From Sphingopyxis sp. LC363 (lineage in GTDB: Bacteria > Pseudomonadota > Alphaproteobacteria > Sphingomonadales > Sphingomonadaceae), in assembly GCF_000756385.1 (NCBI RefSeq), contig NZ_JNFC01000002.1, forward strand, positions 45,163 through 109,162: a DNA stretch of 64,000 nt, read 5' to 3'. Each line of letters opens with the position of its first letter. Position 1 is the first letter of the stretch. A program made the position numbers and the translations under genes. Positions 1-7,866 of this stretch are shown here, piece by piece. The notes beneath the pieces were generated by a model, which was not told the origin of the DNA, did not search any database, and saw only the letters and a program-made list of their open reading frames with translations.

Positions 1-13
1 AGACGGTATCGCA

Positions 14-721
14 TCAGACGGGCTCGCCGAGGCCGGGGTTGTTCCGCCATGCTTCGTCGGGGAAGGGAATGACGCCGAGTTGCATCGCGAACTCCCGGAA
101 ATTCCAGTGCGTGCGGCAGCGGACGATCTTGCCGTCGCGATAAAATTGCGTCGTGGTACCGCGCGTGTAAGTCGTCTTGCCCGCGGCCGGGATGCCAAAG
201 AAATCCTCGTTATGCGTGGCTTTCCATATCCACTGCATATAGCCCCACTCGTCATATTCGAAGTCAGAGCCAAGGAAGATATTGTCGGCATAGCGACGAT
301 AGACATGCTCGGGGAAATCGCCAGGCGTCGGGCCCGTTCGCGTCTGGGCGTGCTGACGGGGACAGCGGCCGCCGTCATAGCTCAGTACCTCGAATTTGTG
401 GACGCCGAACGGCGAATCGGGCCCCGAATTGTTGAACACGACGAACGCCTTGTAGAGGTCTTCCTTCGTCGTGATCGTTTGCATGAACTCAATGTCTTCC
501 CAAACGAAATCGTCGGCGTAATAGCCAAGAACTTCCTCGGCGCCCTTGTCGAAGAACGCCGTCACCCAGTCTTGCGCGCTGTTGAAATCCTTTGGCCGAG
601 AGTTGTGCGAGGGTGTTTCGGTGCCCGTTGACATCGACGGCGCGCGCAGGCCGCGCAGCACGCGCTGCTGGTCAGGCGTCAGATGCTCATCGGTGACATG
701 GGAGGCATAAAGAAAATGCAT
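14..721 (-). CDS. SnoaL/NTF2-like domain protein
   Basis: Protein of 235 aa with the cone-shaped NTF2/SnoaL fold typical of small polyketide cyclases, epimerases and many orphan proteins in sphingomonad catabolic clusters. An acidic-aromatic segment (YYADDFVWEDIEFMQ, near residue 70) resembles the first helix-strand of the fold, and the C-terminal half carries WIWKATHNEDFFGIPA followed by DGKIVRCRTHW. The same pattern occurs in the 138-aa protein at 7130, so the two are probably paralogues. The outer start is chosen because GAGGAAG sits about 6 bases before it; an internal ATG at 634 has no ribosome site. It is divergent from the P450 gene and probably shares its control region. Substrate and reaction cannot be read from the sequence. 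Confidence 0.75.
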   Translation of the reverse strand: MHFLYASHVTDEHLTPDQQRVLRGLRAPSMSTGTETPSHNSRPKDFNSAQDWVTAFFDKGAEEVLGYYADDFVWEDIEFMQTITTKEDLYKAFVVFNNSGPDSPFGVHKFEVLSYDGGRCPRQHAQTRTGPTPGDFPEHVYRRYADNIFLGSDFEYDEWGYMQWIWKATHNEDFFGIPAAGKTTYTRGTTTQFYRDGKIVRCRTHWNFREFAMQLGVIPFPDEAWRNNPGLGEPV

Positions 722-974
722 GCGTCTTCCTCTCTAATTCAGGATGATGGCGGGCTCGACCCGTTCTTGTGCCCACAAACTATCCCGCTGCATCGCCTTT
801 GCCACGGCAGAAGGGGTCACGGCGAGGCCGAACGTGCCAGCGACTTCAAATCTTTGGCACCATCTGCTTTTTCATGGCACGGCTGGCCCTTCGGGGCGGC
901 GATGGCTGCCCATAGTCTTTCCTTTAACCAGATAGGGATGGTGCCGATGGGCCTTCCAACATTCGGAGAGAAAA
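722..974. promoter_or_regulatory. Divergent control region with TGGCAC direct repeat
   Basis: This 253-base gap separates two divergent genes and so must hold both promoters. Two TGGCAC hexamers, at 855-860 and 875-880, are spaced 20 bp start to start, about two helical turns, as expected for half-sites of an AraC-family dimer. A further TGGCAC lies at 4633-4638 in the araC/receptor gap. Linking these to the AraC regulator at 3463 is an inference. Confidence 0.35.
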
Positions 975-2225
975 ATGAGCGAGACCTTGGTCAACTCTAG
1001 CGCGGTGACTGACACCGAAGAGCGCGTCTACGATCCGCTCGATCCTGTCGTGAAACACGAACCCTATCCATATTACGCAAAGCTGCGCCGCGACGATCCG
1101 GTGACCTGGCTGCCGTCGCTCGAAGCCTTTGGTGTCGCGCGCTACGACGACGTCGACACCTTGCTCAAGAACGGCAAACTTTACAGTAGTTCGATGTTTT
1201 GGCCGGCCTTGCTCGGCGAATATGATCCGGTACCTGAGGTGCCGCCGATGATCTCGATGGACCCGCCGGGACACGTCCACTTACGCAAGCTGGCGAACAA
1301 AGCCTTCGTGCCCTCGAAGATCAAGGTACTCGTCGATCGGACCTACGAGGTCGCGAACGAGCTCATCGACGACATCATCGCGAAACATGGCAACGAAGGC
1401 GAATTTGATTTCGCCACCGATTTTTGCGCGCTCTACCCGGTGACGGTGATCGCCCAGGTCCTGGGTGTGCCGACCGCGCGCCGTGCCGAATTCAAGGTGT
1501 GGGTCGACGATATTCTCGCTGCCGCGAACCGCGCAGCCTATGGGCCGGAGCGGCTCGCTGAGATTCAAGACAGCTCGAACAAGGTGCGGGCGTTCTTCGA
1601 AGAGCTTTACGACGAGCGCGCCGCCAACCCGCAGGACGACCTCATCTCGCAATTCATCGTCGCCGAAACCGACGGCGAAAAAATGTCGCGGATCGAAGTG
1701 ATCCAGATGTCGATCCTGCTGCTGATTGGCGGGGTCGAAACCACCACCAACCTGCTCGGCACGACGCTGGTCGAACTGAAACGGCACCCGGACGTGTACG
1801 CGCGCGTCCGCGCCAACCTTGAACTCATCCCGGCGCTGATCGAGGAAGTGCTGCGGTACAATCCGCCGGTTCAGATCATTTTCCGGCACACGATGGAGGA
1901 TACCGAACTTGGCGGGGTCAAGATTCCCAAGGGATCGACCGTGATGCCGCTGTTGGCCTCCGCCAATCGCGATGAAACCAAATTCCCGAACCCGGAAGTG
2001 TTCGATATCGACCGCAAGATTACGGTTCCGCTGATGTCGTTCGGGCAGGGGCCGCATTTCTGCCTGGGCAATTATTTATCGCGAATGGAAGCGCGGTCGG
2101 CGTTGGAAACCGTCTTCCAGCGGTTCGAACTTCTGGAGCCGGTGTCGGACGAGGTCGAATGGCTCGATTCCTACTTCGCCCGTGGCCCTCACCATCTGAA
2201 GGTTCGCTTTCGCGTTCGCGGCTGA
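975..2225 (+). CDS. Cytochrome P450
   Basis: Soluble bacterial P450 of 416 aa, the usual length. Visible hallmarks are the I-helix with GGVETTTN around residues 252-259, which supplies the oxygen-activating acid/threonine pair, the ExxR motif EEVLR near residue 290, and the heme loop FGQGPHFCLG with the axial cysteine at about residue 363. The start has GGAGAG just upstream. It would hydroxylate an organic substrate with electrons from a ferredoxin; the Rieske protein at 7555 is the only small ferredoxin in the window, though Rieske donors for P450s are not typical. The gene is followed at 35 bp by an FMN 2-hydroxyacid oxidase, so the pair may hydroxylate and then oxidise a substrate. Confidence 0.95.
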   Translation: MSETLVNSSAVTDTEERVYDPLDPVVKHEPYPYYAKLRRDDPVTWLPSLEAFGVARYDDVDTLLKNGKLYSSSMFWPALLGEYDPVPEVPPMISMDPPGHVHLRKLANKAFVPSKIKVLVDRTYEVANELIDDIIAKHGNEGEFDFATDFCALYPVTVIAQVLGVPTARRAEFKVWVDDILAAANRAAYGPERLAEIQDSSNKVRAFFEELYDERAANPQDDLISQFIVAETDGEKMSRIEVIQMSILLLIGGVETTTNLLGTTLVELKRHPDVYARVRANLELIPALIEEVLRYNPPVQIIFRHTMEDTELGGVKIPKGSTVMPLLASANRDETKFPNPEVFDIDRKITVPLMSFGQGPHFCLGNYLSRMEARSALETVFQRFELLEPVSDEVEWLDSYFARGPHHLKVRFRVRG

Positions 2226-2260
2226 CCCGGCCGCGCTGACTCGAAAGGAGGGGAGCCGAT

Positions 2261-3466
2261 ATGTCCAGGCTGACGCAGTGCTATGGCACTGCCGATTATG
2301 AGGTCGCGGCCCGTCGCCGGCTTCCCCGTCCGCTTTTCGACTATATCTGTGGGGCGGCAGACGACGAAAAGACGGCCGCGGCAAATGTTAATTCCTTTGA
2401 TCGCTATGAGCTGGTGCCGCGGTATCTGGCTGATGTGACGAAGGTTAGCGCCGCAACCCGCGTGCTGGGTTGTGACATCGCCTGGCCGCTCATCCTTGCG
2501 CCGACCGGCATGAGCCGCATGTTCCATCCCGATGGCGAAATGGGCGTCGCGCAGGCGGCGGCCGATGCGGGTTGCGGATATGCGCTGTCGACCATGGCTA
2601 CCACATCGATCGAGGACATCGGCGCCGCCTCGACCGGCCCCAAAATCTATCAGCTCTATCTGCTCGCCGACGACGCCTTGAATTTCGCCAGCATCGACCG
2701 CTGCAAAGCAGCGGGTTTCGATGCGCTGTGCATCACCGTCGACACAATCGTCGCGGGGAATCGGGAACGCGATCTTCGGTCCGGGCTGACTGTTCCGCCC
2801 CGGCTCACCCCGTCCTCGCTGGCTTCCTTCATTAGGCGCCCCGGCTGGTGCCTCAGTTATCTTGGCGGGGGGAAATTTTCTTTGCCTAACGTCGCGGCGG
2901 GTGGCGAGGGCGATCTTTCGACGCTGGCGTCGTTCTTCGCATCGAAAATGGAACCCCATATCAGTTGGGAACGGATCGAGAAAATTGCCAGCTATTGGGG
3001 CGGACCATTTGCGATCAAGGGCCTTCAGTCCGTCGACGACGCACGCCGCGCTGCCGATTTCGGCGTGACCGCGGTGATAATTTCCAATCATGGCGGTCGT
3101 CAGCTCGACGGTGGCGCCGCTACGATCGACTTGTTGGCCGATGTCGTCGATGCAGCGGGTGGCCGAATCGAGGTGATATTGGACGGCGGCATCCGCCGCG
3201 GCAGCCATATCCTCAAGGCGATCGCAATGGGGGCAAGCGCCTGCATGACCGGACGGCCATATCTCTATGCACTGTCGGCATTCGGAGCGGCAGGCGTCGA
3301 GCGCTGGCTCGGTTCCATGCGGCAGGAAACCCTTCGTACGATGGCGTTGTTGGGCTGTGCGTCGGTAGCCGACGTCGGCCGCGAGCATGTTCGATTGGCC
3401 GCTTCCGCCCCGGCATTTATGAGCGGTAAGAGCGCATCGCACGGCACGCCGCGTCAGACGGTCTAG
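2261..3466 (+). CDS. FMN-dependent alpha-hydroxyacid oxidase/dehydrogenase
   Basis: A 401-aa TIM-barrel flavoprotein of the lactate/mandelate dehydrogenase and glycolate oxidase family. It has the N-terminal DYICGAADDE segment, the catalytic SNHGGRQLDG motif with the proton-abstracting histidine at about residue 277, and the FMN-phosphate loop DGGIRRGSHILKA followed by GRPYLY. It oxidises an L-2-hydroxy acid to the 2-oxo acid. A strong AAGGAGG lies upstream of the ATG. It follows the P450 and ends by sharing a CTAG tetramer with the stop codon of the convergent AraC gene. Substrate preference (lactate, mandelate, aryl-lactate) cannot be assigned; the locus suggests something larger than lactate. 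Confidence 0.92.
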   Translation: MSRLTQCYGTADYEVAARRRLPRPLFDYICGAADDEKTAAANVNSFDRYELVPRYLADVTKVSAATRVLGCDIAWPLILAPTGMSRMFHPDGEMGVAQAAADAGCGYALSTMATTSIEDIGAASTGPKIYQLYLLADDALNFASIDRCKAAGFDALCITVDTIVAGNRERDLRSGLTVPPRLTPSSLASFIRRPGWCLSYLGGGKFSLPNVAAGGEGDLSTLASFFASKMEPHISWERIEKIASYWGGPFAIKGLQSVDDARRAADFGVTAVIISNHGGRQLDGGAATIDLLADVVDAAGGRIEVILDGGIRRGSHILKAIAMGASACMTGRPYLYALSAFGAAGVERWLGSMRQETLRTMALLGCASVADVGREHVRLAASAPAFMSGKSASHGTPRQTV

Positions 3467-4509
3467 ATATCGAGAGCCCGGGCTACTTCGACGACTTCGT
3501 CCGCTTTCATCTGGGCTATGACGCTGGGGCGCCGGCCCGTCCAGCGCTTGAAGGCCCGGGAAAATGTTCCTTCATCGGAAAAGCCCAGCATATATGCGAT
3601 GTCGCGAATGACCAGATCGCTGCGTTGCAGATATTGAAACGCCAATTGAAGCCGCACGCGATCAAGTACGTCCGAGAAGGTCGTTCCTTCATCTTTGAGG
3701 CGGCGCAGCAGCGTGCGTTCGGTCATATGCAGGCTTTTGGCGATGTCGCTTTTGCGGACCATCCCGTCCGGCATCCGGGCAAGCAGCGCATCGCGGACGC
3801 GCACGGCAAAGCGCCCCGCCATCCGTGTTTCGAGATAACGGTTCGCGACCCCGTCCAGCAGCGCGGCAAGTTCTTCGTCGGCAACCAGGATCGGGCGATC
3901 CAGGTCGGCGCGTGCGAAAACGATCGTATCCTCGGGCTGCGCATAATGGACCGGGCATCCAAAGAAAGTCTCAAGCGCGGCACTTTGCCGTGGTTTAACG
4001 TGCGCAAGGCTGACGGATATTGGCGTAATCTCGACGCCTGCAATCCAGCGAAGATAGGCCAGAACCGACGCGAGCACCGTCTCGACGGTTTGATAGATCG
4101 GCGGTTCGCCGCCCGTGTCGAAAACGATAGCGAGGGTGACCTTCTCTCCCGATTCGGTGAGCGTCGCGGTGGCCGAATCCGAAATGAGGCGGCAGTAAAA
4201 GGCAAATCGGTTCAGCGCGCGCGAGAGCGTGGCTGAACAACTCATGGCATAGCCGACGACATGAAAGGTCGACGGGCGCACCTCCGACGCGACGCGCAGC
4301 GCGAAATCCGCATCGCTGAGCGCCACCGCCCTGCGCCAAAGCTTGCTGATCTGTTCCTGGGAATAGCGTCCATATCCGCCCTCGAGGCGCGACGGGTCCA
4401 TGCCGATATCGTGCAGCACCTGGTCGGGATCAATCCCGCTCGCGCGCATGGCCCTGACAATTGCCAGAACCCAACCACTCAGACCTGATTTTGACGCTGC
4501 TTCTGTCAC
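3463..4509 (-). CDS. AraC-family transcriptional regulator
   Basis: A 348-aa regulator with an N-terminal ligand-binding domain of the OruR/arabinose-binding-like type (about residues 20-205) and a C-terminal double helix-turn-helix (about residues 240-340). The second helix-turn-helix shows the family's IRDIAYMLGFSDEGTFSRAF pattern and ends in RWTGRRPS. It is divergent from the TonB-dependent receptor at 4737 and convergent with the hydroxyacid oxidase, so it is the likely local activator of the catabolic locus. It ends in TAG overlapping the TAG of the opposite gene by three bases. Confidence 0.9.
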   Translation of the reverse strand: MTEAASKSGLSGWVLAIVRAMRASGIDPDQVLHDIGMDPSRLEGGYGRYSQEQISKLWRRAVALSDADFALRVASEVRPSTFHVVGYAMSCSATLSRALNRFAFYCRLISDSATATLTESGEKVTLAIVFDTGGEPPIYQTVETVLASVLAYLRWIAGVEITPISVSLAHVKPRQSAALETFFGCPVHYAQPEDTIVFARADLDRPILVADEELAALLDGVANRYLETRMAGRFAVRVRDALLARMPDGMVRKSDIAKSLHMTERTLLRRLKDEGTTFSDVLDRVRLQLAFQYLQRSDLVIRDIAYMLGFSDEGTFSRAFKRWTGRRPSVIAQMKADEVVEVARALDI

Positions 4510-4736
4510 GCGATCCTCAAGATAATCCGCTGGAGGGGGAGCGTTTAGGGCATTCGGGTGACCAAGTCACGCCAAGGCGCTGAGAGTGCTCCTGATGCTG
4601 AACGTGTCGCTTTGTCCCGAACGGCTTTGCCTTGGCACGACGCGCCCTGTCGTTTTTTGCCACATTCTTCGATGCACTGCCCGACTAAGGCTGAGCGTGC
4701 CTGAAAGGCCGCCATCGCCGGAAGAGGAGAGGATTG
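4510..4736. promoter_or_regulatory. araC/receptor intergenic control region
   Basis: A 227-base divergent gap. It contains TGGCAC at 4633-4638, matching the repeated hexamer upstream of the P450, and a purine-rich ribosome site (GGAAGAGGAGAGG) just before the receptor start. No -10/-35 pair is convincing by eye. Confidence 0.3.
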
Positions 4737-7016
4737 ATGCGCAATAAAGGTTTTCTGTTCCGCGCGTCGGCGGCGTGGGTCGTCGGCATGGCACTCACCG
4801 CCGTTCCCGCAGCGGCGCAGTCTGCAGGCGACGTGGTCGCCGAAGACACCGGCCCGGTCGACATCGTCGTGACGGCGACGAAGCGTAACGAAAATCTGAG
4901 CCAGGTTCCGATTGCGATCTCGGTCACGACCGACGCGGACATTGCCGCAAAGGGGATCGTGCGTCCGCAGGATTATCTCGTTTCGACGCCTAACGTCACT
5001 TTCATCGACGAGGCGACCGGCGACAGCTTCACCAATATTCGGGGCCAGACATCAGTTCGCAACTCGGACCCCAACGTTGCGGTCGTGATCGACGGCGTTC
5101 AGCTGTCGAGCCTCAAGCAGTTCAACCAGGACCTGTTCAACATCCAGCAAATCGAAGTGCTGAAGGGTCCGCAAAGCGCAATTTATGGCCGCAATGCGGC
5201 GGCGGGCGCCATCGTTGTTACGACGAAAAAGCCCCGCGAAGAACTCGGCGGTGCCTTTCTTGCCGGCTATGGCAGCTGGAATACGGCACGCGCCCAAGCT
5301 GAAGTCAGCGGTCCACTCACCGATACGCTCGGTTTTGGTCTCGCGGCGTCGTTCCGCGACACGGACGGTCCGTTCACCAATATCACCACCGGTGAAAAGC
5401 CGTACAGGCTCCGCACGGTGTTGGGGCAGGGGCGTCTTTATTGGGAGCCGGCTGACGGTTTGACTGTCGACTTCAAGGTGAGCGGGCATGACACAAAGGG
5501 TGGCTCGACCGCGCTTCAGTCGCAGTTCGTTGGGCTGCCGATCGGCGGCATTCCCGTGAACGAGCTCGACGCCGATCGGACCGATCTTCCCTTCGTGACC
5601 AACGTCCAGGGGCAGCTCGACGAATGGCTCGTCGCGGGATCGCTAAAGGTGGATTACGACATGGGCTGGGCAACGCTCACCTCGGTGACCGCGGTTGACA
5701 AGCTCTACCAGTTCTTCGGTGGAGACTCTCCGCCCTACCTTGCGGATTCGGGTACCCCGGGGTCGACTGTCCAGGGCTATAAATATCGCGACCGCAATTT
5801 CTCGCAGGAGCTTCGCCTGACTTCCGACAGTGCGCAGCGGCTGCGCTGGCAAGTTGGTCTCTATTATCTGAACTTCAAGCGCGGTCAGATCAGCGAGCTC
5901 AACCAGGATCTCGTCGGCATCGTTCCGGTATCCGACGGCATCGATCTTCCTGGCGATCCCGTCATCGGCGCAACCGTCAGCTATGCGCGGCAGGCCTACA
6001 AGACCGAAAGTTTTGCACCCTTCGCGAGCATCCAGTTCGACGTGACCGATCAGCTTCACCTGAATCTGGCGGGCCGTTACGACATCGAGAAGCGCAGCGT
6101 GGTCGAACTCGCACCCGACGCGATCAACCCGGTCACCGGTGCCAACTATAACCTCTGTATCCAGGCGCGCGGTGTGGGCACCACGCTCGCCGACTGCAAG
6201 GCCTCAGAGACCTTCAAGGAGTTCGAGCCCAAGGCGAGCATCTCCTACGATCTCGGCCGTACCGGTAGCATTTACGCGAGCTACGGCAAGGGCTTCAAGA
6301 GCGGCGGTTTCAACCCGCTGGGCAGCCGCGCAGCACTGCTTGCGGTGGCGCCTCCGGGATCGCAGGTGTTCGTGCAGGATCAGTTCGCAGCTGAAAAGTC
6401 GACCTCGTGGGAAGTCGGTACCAAGCTGCGCCTGTTCGACCGGTCGCTGAGCCTCAACCTCGCGGCCTTCACCACGGACGTGTCGGGCGCTCAGCAGTTT
6501 GAATTCTTCCCGACCGCAGGGCTTCAGACGACGACGTCGATCGACAAGGTTCGCTTGCGCGGCTTCGAGGTCGACTTCAACTGGCGCATCCCCGGTGGGC
6601 CGCAGATTTTCGGTGCCTATGGCTACACCGACGGCAAGGTGCGCGCATTCGCCGCTAACCCGGCCTTTGTCGGAAACCGCGCGCCCAACGCCGCGAAATA
6701 TAACCTGAATGCCGGCATCACGCATGACTTCGAGCTCGGTGACGACCTGCTGCTGACCCCGCGCGTCGAATATACGCGGATCGGCTCGATCTGGTGGGAT
6801 GCCAACAACACGCCGGGATCGCGGCGCAGCCCCGTCGACCTCGTCGATGCGCGCCTGACGCTGGCCAAGGAAGATCGTTGGAGCCTGTCCTTCTTCGGGA
6901 AGAACATCTTCAATGAAAAATACAATCGATCGGTTCTGCCGCTGCTGGGCGTGTTCCAACTGACGTCGCGTGCGGAAACCCGTCACCTCGGTGTTGAAGG
7001 GCGGTTCAACTTCTAA
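4737..7016 (+). CDS. TonB-dependent outer-membrane receptor
   Basis: A 759-aa TonB-dependent receptor. It begins with a signal peptide ending near AVPAAAQS, followed by a TonB box (DIVVTATKR) around residue 40, a plug domain with VLKGPQSAIYGRNAAAGAI near residues 140-160, and a beta-barrel ending in the aromatic terminus GRFNF. The ATG at 4737 is preferred over the TTG one codon earlier because GGAGAGG is well placed. It probably imports the substrate degraded by the flanking enzymes, since it lies between the AraC regulator and the operon and is closed off by a terminator. It lacks the N-terminal STN domain that would indicate FecR signalling. Confidence 0.95.
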   Translation: MRNKGFLFRASAAWVVGMALTAVPAAAQSAGDVVAEDTGPVDIVVTATKRNENLSQVPIAISVTTDADIAAKGIVRPQDYLVSTPNVTFIDEATGDSFTNIRGQTSVRNSDPNVAVVIDGVQLSSLKQFNQDLFNIQQIEVLKGPQSAIYGRNAAAGAIVVTTKKPREELGGAFLAGYGSWNTARAQAEVSGPLTDTLGFGLAASFRDTDGPFTNITTGEKPYRLRTVLGQGRLYWEPADGLTVDFKVSGHDTKGGSTALQSQFVGLPIGGIPVNELDADRTDLPFVTNVQGQLDEWLVAGSLKVDYDMGWATLTSVTAVDKLYQFFGGDSPPYLADSGTPGSTVQGYKYRDRNFSQELRLTSDSAQRLRWQVGLYYLNFKRGQISELNQDLVGIVPVSDGIDLPGDPVIGATVSYARQAYKTESFAPFASIQFDVTDQLHLNLAGRYDIEKRSVVELAPDAINPVTGANYNLCIQARGVGTTLADCKASETFKEFEPKASISYDLGRTGSIYASYGKGFKSGGFNPLGSRAALLAVAPPGSQVFVQDQFAAEKSTSWEVGTKLRLFDRSLSLNLAAFTTDVSGAQQFEFFPTAGLQTTTSIDKVRLRGFEVDFNWRIPGGPQIFGAYGYTDGKVRAFAANPAFVGNRAPNAAKYNLNAGITHDFELGDDLLLTPRVEYTRIGSIWWDANNTPGSRRSPVDLVDARLTLAKEDRWSLSFFGKNIFNEKYNRSVLPLLGVFQLTSRAETRHLGVEGRFNF

Positions 7017-7025
7017 CCTCTCCCC

Positions 7026-7064
7026 TTGCCGTCCCCGGCATTTTTGGCGGGGACGGCAATTTTT
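7026..7064 (+). terminator. Rho-independent terminator after the receptor
   Basis: A perfect 11-bp stem (TTGCCGTCCCC / GGGGACGGCAA) with a 12-base loop is followed by a run of T. It separates receptor transcription from the operon beginning at 7130. Confidence 0.85.
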
Positions 7065-7129
7065 GGTTAGGCGCGACGATGCGGTGACATCGACGTTCCG
7101 CATGCTGACTTGAACCACGGAGATACGTA

Positions 7130-7546
7130 ATGAACAAGCAATGGGCGCAATATTGGATCGGGCTTTTTGCCAACGGGACGGACGAGTTGATGACGCTCTA
7201 TGCGCCCGAGTTCGAATTTGAGGACGTGAATTTCGACTTGCGGATCAATAATGACCTTCCGGCGCTGCGGTCGTTCTTTGAGGGTTTCATTATCGAGGAC
7301 CCGTCGCAGAGTTATAACAAGTTCGATGTATTCGACTATGTCGGTGACAACCGTCTCGGCTCCTTCCAGTGGACCTGGGAGACCAAGCATGCCGGCGATT
7401 TCCTGGGTGTCGATGCGAAAGGCAGGGTCACCAAAACCCGCGGCGTCACCGTCATGGGGTGGAACGAAGACGGCAAAATCATTCTGGAGCGCAGCATCTG
7501 GGACGCGATCCCTGTTCTGCAGCAGCTTGGCGCCATCCCCGGATAA
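7130..7546 (+). CDS. SnoaL/NTF2-like domain protein
   Basis: A small 138-aa NTF2-fold protein with the pattern YAPEFEFEDVNF near the start and QWTWETKHAGDFLGVDAKG then DGKIILERSIWDAI in the second half. It is related to the larger protein at 14-721. It is the first gene of the catabolic operon, with GGAGA upstream of the ATG, and the Rieske gene follows 8 bp later. NTF2-fold proteins act as isomerases, dehydratases or small subunits of ring-hydroxylating dioxygenases, but no catalytic alpha subunit is present here, so an isomerase or hydratase role is more likely. Function remains unassigned. Confidence 0.8.
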   Translation: MNKQWAQYWIGLFANGTDELMTLYAPEFEFEDVNFDLRINNDLPALRSFFEGFIIEDPSQSYNKFDVFDYVGDNRLGSFQWTWETKHAGDFLGVDAKGRVTKTRGVTVMGWNEDGKIILERSIWDAIPVLQQLGAIPG

Positions 7547-7554
7547 TCGCAGCC

Positions 7555-7866
7555 ATGACCGACAAGAAAGAATATTGCATCGGATCGCTGGCCGCCGTCG
7601 AGGCGGGGGAAGCAATCTTGGTCGAGGCGGGCGGACAGGATGTTGCCCTGTTCATGTGTCGGGGCAAGGTGGTTGCCACCAACGGCCAGTGCCCGCACGC
7701 CGAGGGGCCTCTTCACGAAGGAGAGGTCGATGGAGCAATTTTGACCTGCCCGTGGCACGGTTGGACCTTCGATCTGGAAACCGGCGAATGCCAGGAAGAT
7801 GATTCCATCATCCTCGAGCGCTATCCTGTCCGCATCGACGGCGACGATGTGTTCGTGAGCCTGTGA
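7555..7866 (+). CDS. Rieske [2Fe-2S] ferredoxin
   Basis: A 103-aa single-domain Rieske protein. The cluster ligands are visible as CPHAEG (Cys/His) and CPWHGW (Cys/His) about 18 residues apart, with a C-terminal DGDDVFVSL typical of dioxygenase ferredoxin components. It carries single electrons to an oxygenase. No Rieske oxygenase alpha subunit is encoded in the window, so the partner may be the P450 at 975 or an enzyme elsewhere. The gene sits between the SnoaL-like gene and the FAD dehydrogenase, and its stop codon overlaps the GTG start of the latter. Confidence 0.9.
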   Translation: MTDKKEYCIGSLAAVEAGEAILVEAGGQDVALFMCRGKVVATNGQCPHAEGPLHEGEVDGAILTCPWHGWTFDLETGECQEDDSIILERYPVRIDGDDVFVSL

